DNA from: Phycisphaerales bacterium
GTDB lineage: Bacteria; Planctomycetota; Phycisphaerae; Phycisphaerales; SM1A02
DNA: 59,748 nucleotides
NCBI GenBank assembly: GCA_022446885.1
Contig: JAKVBU010000021.1
Location: 1 to 59,748, forward strand
Direction: 5' to 3'
The notes beneath the pieces were generated by a model. That model ran no database searches. It worked only from the letters and a program-made list of their open reading frames with translations, and had not been told where the DNA came from. A program made the position numbers and the translations under genes. This document shows positions 8,540-15,732 of the stretch, piece by piece. Each line of letters starts with the position of its first letter. Within the stretch, counting starts at the first letter, position 1.

Positions 8540-9403
8540 TTAGTCGGCCACGACCACCTGTTGAGGTGGGGGTGTCCCCATGGCGAATTGGATCAACAGA
8601 CCAAGGACGGAGAGCCCCAGCCAGCAGCCGATGGCAAACAAGGCGGACTCTTGGGGAGAGAACCCCAGCGAAGTGCCGCCCAGCGCCTGAAAGAGACGAG
8701 GCACAGACCCGGCGATCATGAGCGCGCCCCCGACGGCGGTCAGGAGCACTGCCGAAGTTCGGGATGCAAGGGCCGAAAGCAGCAGGCCCAGCAGTGCCGC
8801 GGAGCCGCCGGCGATGAGGATGGCGAATCGATCAGCCCCAGGGACGAGGGCCCAAGCGGCTCGAACCGGCCGCAACTCCGGGCGCGCCTCAAGTTCGGCT
8901 GCGATGTTTCCAATCGTCTCGTCTGCACTCAACACCGGTGCCGACGGGGCCGAGACAGGCGCGTCAGCGTCGGGCAGGGGCGCTTCATCGAGGCCAAAGA
9001 GCATGGCGACGGGAGGTTGAGGCAACGGCTGGTCATCTGGGGCAATCAGCGCAATCAGCGCCCATGTCGTGACGGCTGTGAGCAGGCCCAGCAACAGGCA
9101 CAGGCTCAAGCCGGAGGCCAGATGCCAAGCGAGCAGTGCCACGCAGGCTGTGGTCAGAGCGCCGACGAGTGGCAGGACCCACTCGGGCCCGACACCGGTC
9201 TCCAGCCAGACGAGCCGTCCGAGAATGGCACCGCCAGCCAGTCCGAGTGCCCCTACGGCGGGCCTGATGATGCTGCCCCCGGCGGCCCAGAGCACCAGGC
9301 CAAGTGCCAGCGCTGTGATGATCCAGGCCAGCGAGGCATCTGAACCAGCAGGTGCCCCGGAGGCGGCAGATTCAGCGGCCAAAATGAGGTTGAACAGGCC
9401 CAT
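8540..9403 (-). CDS. Integral membrane protein of unknown function
   Basis: I do not recognise this 287-residue protein. It has about four or five hydrophobic segments in the first 125 residues (for example [18 protein letters not shown] and [17 protein letters not shown]). A soluble Pro/Asp/Ala-rich stretch follows (about residues 126-185), then three more hydrophobic segments ([35 protein letters not shown] and [19 protein letters not shown]). The first residues, up to about 20, could be an uncleaved leader. It converges with nuoN and is divergent from the YyaL-type gene (start 9474). The pattern resembles small envelope proteins that sense or shape the membrane, but no function can be given. 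Confidence 0.75.
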   Translation of the reverse strand: MGLFNLILAAESAASGAPAGSDASLAWIITALALGLVLWAAGGSIIRPAVGALGLAGGAILGRLVWLETGVGPEWVLPLVGALTTACVALLAWHLASGLSLCLLLGLLTAVTTWALIALIAPDDQPLPQPPVAMLFGLDEAPLPDADAPVSAPSAPVLSADETIGNIAAELEARPELRPVRAAWALVPGADRFAILIAGGSAALLGLLLSALASRTSAVLLTAVGGALMIAGSVPRLFQALGGTSLGFSPQESALFAIGCWLGLSVLGLLIQFAMGTPPPQQVVVAD

Positions 9404-9458
9404 GCATGGACTTCATCGGCCTGCCGAGGCCCCAGGCCGCAGGAAGGGCGCCCCCAAC

Positions 9459-9464
9459 TACCAT
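9459..9464 (+). promoter_or_regulatory. Candidate -10 box (TACCAT) of the YyaL-type gene
   Basis: TACCAT ends 9 bases before the ATG at 9474 with no Shine-Dalgarno sequence between. The spacing matches the box before glyQS and supports that start codon as leaderless. Confidence 0.3.
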
Positions 9465-9473
9465 GCCCAGCCC

Positions 9474-11804
9474 ATGCCCCTGATTCCCTCTGTACTGGCA
9501 GTATTGACCATGGCGACGACCGATCCACACGGGGCCCAGACTGAAAGAGCCCCCAATGAGCTTCTGAACGAGACAAGCCCTTATCTGCTGCAGCACGCCT
9601 ACAACCCGGTGCAGTGGTACCCATGGGGGCAAGAGGCGATCGAGAAGGCCCGGCTTGAGGACAAGCCCATCTTCCTGAGCGTGGGGTATTCAACCTGCTA
9701 TTGGTGCCACGTGATGGAGCGGGAGTCCTTTGAAAGCGAGGACATCGCGGCCATGCTCAATGAGCACTTTGTACCGGTCAAGGTGGACCGGGAAGAACGG
9801 CCCGATGTAGACGACATCTACATGACCGCGGTGCAGGTCATGACGGGCTCGGGCGGTTGGCCCATGTCGGTGTTCATTGAACCAGGCTCACTTAAGCCCT
9901 TCTTTGGGGGCACCTACTTCCCCCCATCAGACATGGGCGGGCGGCCGGGGTTCGGCACCCTGCTTGAAGCAATTCATGAGGCGTGGATCGATCCGGCCAA
10001 GCGGGTGGAGTTGGAGGGGCAAGCAGATCGTCTCGCTGCCGCGGTGGAAGCGCGTCTGGCCGCCATGCCAGAGCCAGCCTTGCCCACCAGATCAGTGGTG
10101 GATGCGGCGGTGGCGCAGTTGATGTCAACCTACGACGAACAGGACGGCGGCTTTGGAGGCGCACCGAAGTTTCCCACGCCGCCGAATCTGCAGCTGCTCA
10201 TGGCCACGGCTTGGGACCGCCCGGATGTACAGCAGGCCCTGATGCATACGCTCGATCGAATGGTCATGGGCGGCATCTATGATCAGGTCGGTGGGGGCTT
10301 TCATCGTTACAGCACCGATGCTCGATGGCTGGTGCCGCACTTTGAGAAGATGCTCTACGACAACGGGCAACTCGCTTCGGTCTACGCCGAAGCAGCAATG
10401 CGAACGGATGAGGGGCTCTATCGGGCTGTCGCCAGCGAGATCGCCGACTACGTGCTGCGCGACATGATCGATGCCAGCGGCGCCTTTTGGTCGGCTCAAG
10501 ATGCCGAGTCCAATGCCCGCGAGGGTGAGAGTTACATCTGGACACCGGTTGAAGTGGATGCCGCTCTGACCGCGGGGGGTCTTGACGCCGATGACATTGC
10601 ATTCGCCCACCGCGTGTATGGCCTGAGTGAAGGGGCCAACTTCCGAGACCCACACCACGCCTCCGATCCCAGATGGGTACTGCATCTGGTTGATCATCCT
10701 TCGAAACTGGCTGCAGCTGAGGGTGTTACAGGCCCAGCGTTTCATCAGTGGCTGGTGCGGGTGAACGAGGCGCTCAAGGTAGTACGGGATGCACGCGAAC
10801 AACCCATCACTGACGACAAGGTGCTGGCCGGTTGGAACGGATTGATGATTGCAGGCCTGGCCGACACAGCTCGGGCGACGGGGGAGCAGCGATACATCGA
10901 CGCTGCTATTGCCGCAGCCGACGCGATTCGCTTGCACATGTGGAACGAGGAGACCGGGCTCAAGCGGTCGATGCGTGGCGGTGAGGCTCGCATCGACGCC
11001 TTTCTAGAGGACTACGCACTGCTCGGGGGTGGAGCGATGGCGCTGCATCGGGCCACGGGAGACCCGCAGTGGCTCAATTGGGCGCAGCAACTGGCAGATC
11101 AGGCAAAGGAGCGCTTCTTTGTGACCGAGTCTGGCTGGTTCGACATGCCCGCGGGCGATGCGTTGCTGTTCGTACGAGGGCGTTCTCTTTATGACGGGGC
11201 CATGCCTGCAGGCACATCCGCGATGCTGGCGCTGCTGGTTGCCTTGGCCGAGGCGACAGAAGACGAACGCTGGCTTGATCTCGCTGCCCAAACCGGGGCC
11301 TCCATCGGCCCCGTGTTGGAGCGATCGCCTCGCAGCATGCCTGTTGCCGTGCGCGCGATCGACGGGCTGCTTCGTCACAAGCCTCTTGAGCAAGGCGCAG
11401 TGGAGGCGTCTGCCAAACACAGCGAGGGGGCCGTGACCGCTCATGTCATCGGCTTGCCCTCGTCGCTGGCTGGCGGTGCGTCGGCTACGGCCCGCCTGGT
11501 GCTCACCATGGACAAGGGGTGGCACGTGACGCTGCCGGGCACGAATGACGAATTCGCAATGCCCCTGCAGGTGGATCCCGGGGACCCCACGCTGGAGGTC
11601 CAGATTGACTGGCCCAAGGGGCATGCGCTCCAGACGCTCGCTGGAGAAGTGCAGGTGCTTGAGGGCACCGTCGAGATCCCGCTTCGCATCCAGCGGGCCC
11701 AAGGAGGTGCGGACGCGCCCGTGAGCATCGTGGTGACCTGGCAGGCTTGCGATGATCAGATGTGCAAGGCCCCGGTCACCCATCGATTCGGGGAGGCGCC
11801 CTGA
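9474..11804 (+). CDS. YyaL/SSP411-family (DUF255) thioredoxin-domain protein with C-terminal DsbD-N-like domain
   Basis: Residues about 25-180 are the DUF255 thioredoxin-like domain: [21 protein letters not shown], then [16 protein letters not shown] with the CxxC pair C75/C78, then [14 protein letters not shown]. Residues about 190-600 are the (alpha/alpha)6 part, with [44 protein letters not shown] and [13 protein letters not shown]. The family is widespread; a role in thiol redox or sugar chemistry has been suggested but not settled. The last ~125 residues (about 652-776) do not belong to the family. They have a beta-rich pattern ending [13 protein letters not shown], which matches the N-terminal domain of DsbD with its C-x5-C pair. 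The ATG at 9474 was chosen because of TACCAT 9 bases upstream; the alternative is 9510. Confidence 0.88.
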   Translation: MPLIPSVLAVLTMATTDPHGAQTERAPNELLNETSPYLLQHAYNPVQWYPWGQEAIEKARLEDKPIFLSVGYSTCYWCHVMERESFESEDIAAMLNEHFVPVKVDREERPDVDDIYMTAVQVMTGSGGWPMSVFIEPGSLKPFFGGTYFPPSDMGGRPGFGTLLEAIHEAWIDPAKRVELEGQADRLAAAVEARLAAMPEPALPTRSVVDAAVAQLMSTYDEQDGGFGGAPKFPTPPNLQLLMATAWDRPDVQQALMHTLDRMVMGGIYDQVGGGFHRYSTDARWLVPHFEKMLYDNGQLASVYAEAAMRTDEGLYRAVASEIADYVLRDMIDASGAFWSAQDAESNAREGESYIWTPVEVDAALTAGGLDADDIAFAHRVYGLSEGANFRDPHHASDPRWVLHLVDHPSKLAAAEGVTGPAFHQWLVRVNEALKVVRDAREQPITDDKVLAGWNGLMIAGLADTARATGEQRYIDAAIAAADAIRLHMWNEETGLKRSMRGGEARIDAFLEDYALLGGGAMALHRATGDPQWLNWAQQLADQAKERFFVTESGWFDMPAGDALLFVRGRSLYDGAMPAGTSAMLALLVALAEATEDERWLDLAAQTGASIGPVLERSPRSMPVAVRAIDGLLRHKPLEQGAVEASAKHSEGAVTAHVIGLPSSLAGGASATARLVLTMDKGWHVTLPGTNDEFAMPLQVDPGDPTLEVQIDWPKGHALQTLAGEVQVLEGTVEIPLRIQRAQGGADAPVSIVVTWQACDDQMCKAPVTHRFGEAP

Positions 11805-11806
11805 CC

Positions 11807-12349
11807 ATGTCCGATGTTCTGCAAATCGCACTGGTTCAGACAGGGGGCACGATCGAGAAGACCTACAACGCATGGGGCGGCACATTGGCCAATGCAGGGT
11901 CCGTATTGGAGGACATGCTCAATGGGCTGCAGTTGGAGGGCGTGCAGGTGCAATTGCATCCATTGCTCGCCAAAGACAGTTTGGATCTGACTCCGGGGGA
12001 TCATGATCTGATCGTAAAGCGGGCCCTTGAGCTGGCTGGAGATCACGATGGTGTTGTGGTCTTGCACGGAACCGATCGCCTCTCGGTGACGGGAGAGCAA
12101 CTACACACAGCCTGTGGAGGTGCGCCAGAGGCACCGATTGTGCTCACCGGGGCCATGCGACCCTGGATTTTGCGTACCAGCGATGCCCTCCAGAACCTCA
12201 CGGAGGCTCTGCTTGCGGTACAACTGCTGCCCCGTGGAGTGCATGTGTGCATGCACAACCGGGTTCTGACCTTTCCCGGCGTCGTGAAGGACACGGCGCA
12301 TCTGCGATTCGTCTCTGCCGATGAGACACAAGAGGAGCTCGACGCGTGA
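11807..12349 (+). CDS. Single-domain asparaginase-like protein
   Basis: This 180-residue protein equals only the N-terminal (catalytic) domain of type I/II L-asparaginases. QTGGTIEKTY holds the first nucleophilic Thr, VVLHGTDRLSVTG the Thr-Asp pair, and LTGAMRPWILRTSDALQNLTEAL the conserved third motif. The C-terminal domain of full-length enzymes (about 320 residues) is absent. The next gene starts within the stop codon (GTGA), so this is a natural short form, not a truncation by the window. Similar short asparaginase-domain proteins exist in other bacteria; whether they hydrolyse asparagine is not clear. The ATG lies two bases after the stop of the YyaL-type gene, so the two are coupled. 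Confidence 0.85.
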   Translation: MSDVLQIALVQTGGTIEKTYNAWGGTLANAGSVLEDMLNGLQLEGVQVQLHPLLAKDSLDLTPGDHDLIVKRALELAGDHDGVVVLHGTDRLSVTGEQLHTACGGAPEAPIVLTGAMRPWILRTSDALQNLTEALLAVQLLPRGVHVCMHNRVLTFPGVVKDTAHLRFVSADETQEELDA

Positions 12350-14409
12350 GCCAACCGAAGTACCGAACCGCCCCAGTGCCCTCCAAGCGCATGCCCGGTG
12401 GTATTCCCTACATCATCGGTAACGAAGCGGCCGAGCGGTTCAGCTTCTACGGAATGAAGGGCATCCTGGTCGTGTTCATGACCAGTTATCTCTTCATGCT
12501 GCCAGGGTCGTCTGCGACCGAGCGGATGGGGCAGACCGAGGCCATCTACAACTACCACCTGTTCACCTCGGCGGTCTACTTCACGCCAATCTTCGGCGCT
12601 CTGCTGAGCGACATTCTGCTGGGCAAGTACCTCACGATCATCAGCCTGAGTCTGGTGTACTGCGCCGGTCACGCGGCACTGGCATTCATGGGCGCTGGGG
12701 ATGGCATCAACCCCGGATGGATGCTGTTTCTGGGGCTTGGGCTGATCGCACTGGGATCGGGGGGCATCAAGCCTTGTGTGAGTGCCCATGTGGGTGACCA
12801 GTTCGGCAGGACAAACGGCCATTTGCTGTCAAAGATCTACGGCTGGTTCTACTTCTCGATCAACGTAGGGGCCTTCCTGTCGACCCTGCTCACGCCTTGG
12901 CTGCTGGAGTGGTACGGCCCGCACTGGGCGTTCGGTGTTCCGGGCGTGCTGATGGCGATCGCGACGTTCATGTTCTGGCTTGGCCGCAAGAAGTTCGTGC
13001 ACGTGCCTGCCGGCGGGCTCAAGTGGTTCCGCGAGACATTCAGTTGGGAGGGCATTTGCACGATTCTCAAGCTGAGCCCCATCTACGTGTTTGTGGCTGT
13101 GTTCTGGGCCCTCTTCGATCAGACGGGCAGCGCCTGGGTGCTGCAGGCTGAAGATCTTGAACGGAAGTGGCTCGGCATCACCTGGCTGTCATCACAGATT
13201 CAGGCGGTCAACCCGATCATGATCCTGGTGCTGATTCCGGTGTTCACGTTCATCATCTATCCGCTGATCAACAGCGTCTGGAAACTGACGCCCCTGCGAA
13301 AGATCGCCTTGGGGCTGTTCGTGATGGCGGTTGGATTCTCGCTGGCTTCCATTGTTCAGGGTTGGATCGATGCAGGGCAGCGCCCGAGCATCGGCTGGCA
13401 GGTTGCCGCCTATTCGATCCTCACCGCGTCGGAAGTCATGGTGTCGATCACCTGCCTCGAGTTCTCCTATACGCAGGCACCGCGTGCCATGAAGTCGGTG
13501 ATCATGGCGCTCTTCCTGATGAGTGTGTCACTGGGCAATGTGTTCGTGGCCGGCGTGAACAAGGTGATTCAGGTGCCGTCAATCGCAGCCGATGTGAAGG
13601 CGCTGGCATCGGAGTTCGGCGCCGAGCATCAGTCCATGAGCGAGCACGGCACATCCGGAACGGCTGACCGCACGCTCAATCGTCATCGCCATCACAGGGC
13701 CATGCAGCAGGGCGTCGCCTACGAGCCTGCCAAGGATGGCCACTTCACCATGGTGCTGGCGGGTGTCGATGATGTGTTGGGTTCAGGCGACGACATTCGG
13801 TTGGGCTTTGCGCCCGATGGCACGACAACGGGCATTGTCGGACAGGAGTCCGATGACATCCGCCAAGGCATAGCGCGTGTGTCCAACTTCTGGGAAGCGA
13901 ACCACCGCTTGCCCACGAATGAAGAAGGCACTGATCTGGTCAAGTCCATCACGGATCCCTGGGGCCAGCCGCTGCACTATCAAATGCGCAACAGCAAGAA
14001 GTTCATCGTCTCCAGTAGTGGCCCGGATTCCACATGGCAGAGTCAGTTCGACATTCGGGGCGAAGTCACGGTGACCTCGCTGACCGAGGCGGAACACGAA
14101 GACGCTCAGGATGCCAAGGCCGAACCGGACGTTCTGGCATGGGCGCACCCCGAGCACACTTGGATCGAGCGTGAAGTGGCCAAGCGCGAAGGGCTCGAGT
14201 TGAAGCCCAAGTCGGAGCACGAGCGAGAGGCCTACGTGCCTGGCTTTGCCGGCGAGGTGCGTTGGGATATTGGAGGGTCCAACCTGCTCTCGGGCGCCAG
14301 TTACTTCTGGTTCTGGACCTGGGTGATGCTGGGCACCGCCATCATCTTCATTCCGGTTGCTTGGCTGTATCGACCACGGACATACCTCCAGGAAGAGGAG
14401 GAAGGCTGA
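12346..14409 (+). CDS. POT-family (PTR2) proton-dependent peptide transporter with GspG-like insert
   Basis: The N-terminal ~410 residues are a POT transporter: GNEAAERFSFYGMKGIL is the ExxERFxYY proton-coupling motif, LGSGGIKPCVSAHVGDQF the PTR2 signature, and about 11 membrane helices follow. The start is a GTG overlapping the asparaginase stop (GTGA). Between about residues 412 and 642 a 230-residue hydrophilic insert interrupts the fold before the last helix pair (ASYFWFWTWVMLGTAIIFI). Residues about 505-570 of the insert read RLPTNEEG...ITDPWGQPLHY...FIVSSSGPDS...FDI, the order of conserved residues in the calcium-binding C-terminal part of the major pseudopilin GspG. A second stretch, VDDVLGSGDDI, resembles the same loop. 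Normal POT proteins of about 500 residues lack this. Confidence 0.9.
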   Translation: MSQPKYRTAPVPSKRMPGGIPYIIGNEAAERFSFYGMKGILVVFMTSYLFMLPGSSATERMGQTEAIYNYHLFTSAVYFTPIFGALLSDILLGKYLTIISLSLVYCAGHAALAFMGAGDGINPGWMLFLGLGLIALGSGGIKPCVSAHVGDQFGRTNGHLLSKIYGWFYFSINVGAFLSTLLTPWLLEWYGPHWAFGVPGVLMAIATFMFWLGRKKFVHVPAGGLKWFRETFSWEGICTILKLSPIYVFVAVFWALFDQTGSAWVLQAEDLERKWLGITWLSSQIQAVNPIMILVLIPVFTFIIYPLINSVWKLTPLRKIALGLFVMAVGFSLASIVQGWIDAGQRPSIGWQVAAYSILTASEVMVSITCLEFSYTQAPRAMKSVIMALFLMSVSLGNVFVAGVNKVIQVPSIAADVKALASEFGAEHQSMSEHGTSGTADRTLNRHRHHRAMQQGVAYEPAKDGHFTMVLAGVDDVLGSGDDIRLGFAPDGTTTGIVGQESDDIRQGIARVSNFWEANHRLPTNEEGTDLVKSITDPWGQPLHYQMRNSKKFIVSSSGPDSTWQSQFDIRGEVTVTSLTEAEHEDAQDAKAEPDVLAWAHPEHTWIEREVAKREGLELKPKSEHEREAYVPGFAGEVRWDIGGSNLLSGASYFWFWTWVMLGTAIIFIPVAWLYRPRTYLQEEEEG

Positions 14410-15732
14410 TCAGCCGGCAGGCCGGGCTCCGGAGTCAGGCCTGGCTCGGGAGTCAGGCCTGGCTCCGGATTCAAGCTTGACTCCAGTGTCAGGCTCAGCT
14501 CCAGAGGACTCAGCCGCCGCGGTAGGCACTTCACGGTCTGGCCGCATCGCCTGCAAGGTGATGCGGTCATTGGCCACGTTCATCAGAATGAAGGGCCGCA
14601 TCGGGTCGCTCGTGGGCCGAGCAATCCAGCTCGTCAGGTCGAGCCGCATCAGGCGGTTCTTGTCGTTGCGGTCCTGCCAGTGCAGGCCTTCGGGCAAGGT
14701 GAGCAGGAAGCCGCCGCGGTCATCGTGCACACACGCCACCGACTGGTCCGCCAGCAGCATGGGCTGCTGCCAATTCAGGCCGGTGGGCATCCACAACATC
14801 ATTCGCTGTTGACGGGGGTCGTAGTAGAAGACCTCTTCCAGCGGCGGTGTGGGTGTACCCACGACATGATGGCGAGCAGTGGCCGAAATCAGTGCATCCA
14901 CCGGGCGGCCGCCGGCCATGATCGGAATGCTGCGAAGATCCTGCTCCAGGGTCGCGGGGGAGTCGGCATCGAGCGAGATGAGTTGCAACTGATCGGGCGT
15001 GAGCCGGTAGGCGCTGAGCCGATTCGATCGCATGGACCAGGAGGGCAGCAGCCAGTTTCCGGTGCCATGAGGAATCACCGTCTCCTGATGCTCGCGGGCG
15101 TGCAGCCCGGAAAAGCGAATGACCAGATCAAACCTGGAATCGTCGATCTTGCGTTCGCTCCAGGCGAGTCGGCCGTCGAGCCCGATGGAGGGAAATGCTG
15201 CGACCGCATCGCCCTGCACCAGCCACGTCAGGTCTCCCGTGTTCCAATCAACTTTGCCGATCCAGCGGCTGCCGTCTTCATTGGGGCGCTCGACGAGGAA
15301 GCCGGTCTCATCGGCGCTGTCGGTCAGGAGCAGTGGGCCTTCCAACTCGGTCTGCACACGCATGCCTCCGCGGCCGGGAAGCACCTGCCAGATGGCGACT
15401 GAGGTGTTTGAGGGAACTGGCCCGCCGGGCATGGCCAAGCGCGTCATGACACTGGGCTCATCGCCGGTACTGACCGCGATGTGGGCGCCGTCAGGGCTCA
15501 GCAGGGGGAGGATTGTCTGCCCGGCTGGGATGTCGCCAAGATGCCAGGTGCCGCCGGTGAATGAGAGTCGAGATGCTTCGGCCGACAGGAACTGCTGCTC
15601 GGAAATCTCAGCGAGGCGATCCCACTGCTGTTGTGTCAGTGTGGACCGCTTGGGCCATTGCGTCTCTCCGGTCGTACATCCGCTGAGCACGACAGACGCG
15701 GCGATCAGTGCCATTGAGGGGCGCACTCGCAT
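14410..15732 (-). CDS. Lipoprotein of unknown function, last gene of the type II secretion operon
   Basis: The protein has 440 residues. The signal ends in the lipobox LSGC, so the mature N-terminal Cys should be lipidated. The body has WD/beta-propeller-like blocks (ILPLLSPDGAHIAVS, AFPSIGLDGRLAWSERK, NWLLPSWSMRSNRLSAYRL), suggesting a TolB-like fold, but I cannot assign a family. The last ~25 residues are an imperfect Ser-Gly-Ala-Arg-Pro-Asp repeat, with a matching DNA repeat. The ATG at 15732 overlaps the gspD stop (TGATG); the GTG one codon upstream is less likely. Lipoproteins at this place in secretion operons can act as secretin pilotins, but the length and propeller-like pattern do not match known pilotins. 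Confidence 0.8.
   Translation of the reverse strand: MRVRPSMALIAASVVLSGCTTGETQWPKRSTLTQQQWDRLAEISEQQFLSAEASRLSFTGGTWHLGDIPAGQTILPLLSPDGAHIAVSTGDEPSVMTRLAMPGGPVPSNTSVAIWQVLPGRGGMRVQTELEGPLLLTDSADETGFLVERPNEDGSRWIGKVDWNTGDLTWLVQGDAVAAFPSIGLDGRLAWSERKIDDSRFDLVIRFSGLHAREHQETVIPHGTGNWLLPSWSMRSNRLSAYRLTPDQLQLISLDADSPATLEQDLRSIPIMAGGRPVDALISATARHHVVGTPTPPLEEVFYYDPRQQRMMLWMPTGLNWQQPMLLADQSVACVHDDRGGFLLTLPEGLHWQDRNDKNRLMRLDLTSWIARPTSDPMRPFILMNVANDRITLQAMRPDREVPTAAAESSGAEPDTGVKLESGARPDSRARPDSGARPAG
14413..14495. repeat. Short imperfect tandem repeat at the lipoprotein 3' end
   Basis: Copies of a motif close to GGAGTCAGGCCTGGCTC recur about every 15-18 bases through the last codons of the lipoprotein gene and encode the Ala-Arg-Pro-Asp-Ser-Gly tail. 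Copies differ at several positions (one reads GGATTCAAGCTTGACTC). The tail length is probably variable between strains. Confidence 0.6.

Noticed and set aside
8540-14409. Genomic island boundary
   Set aside because: No integrase, tRNA, direct repeats or composition change; the genes are ordinary metabolic or transport genes with the same codon style as the nuo genes.
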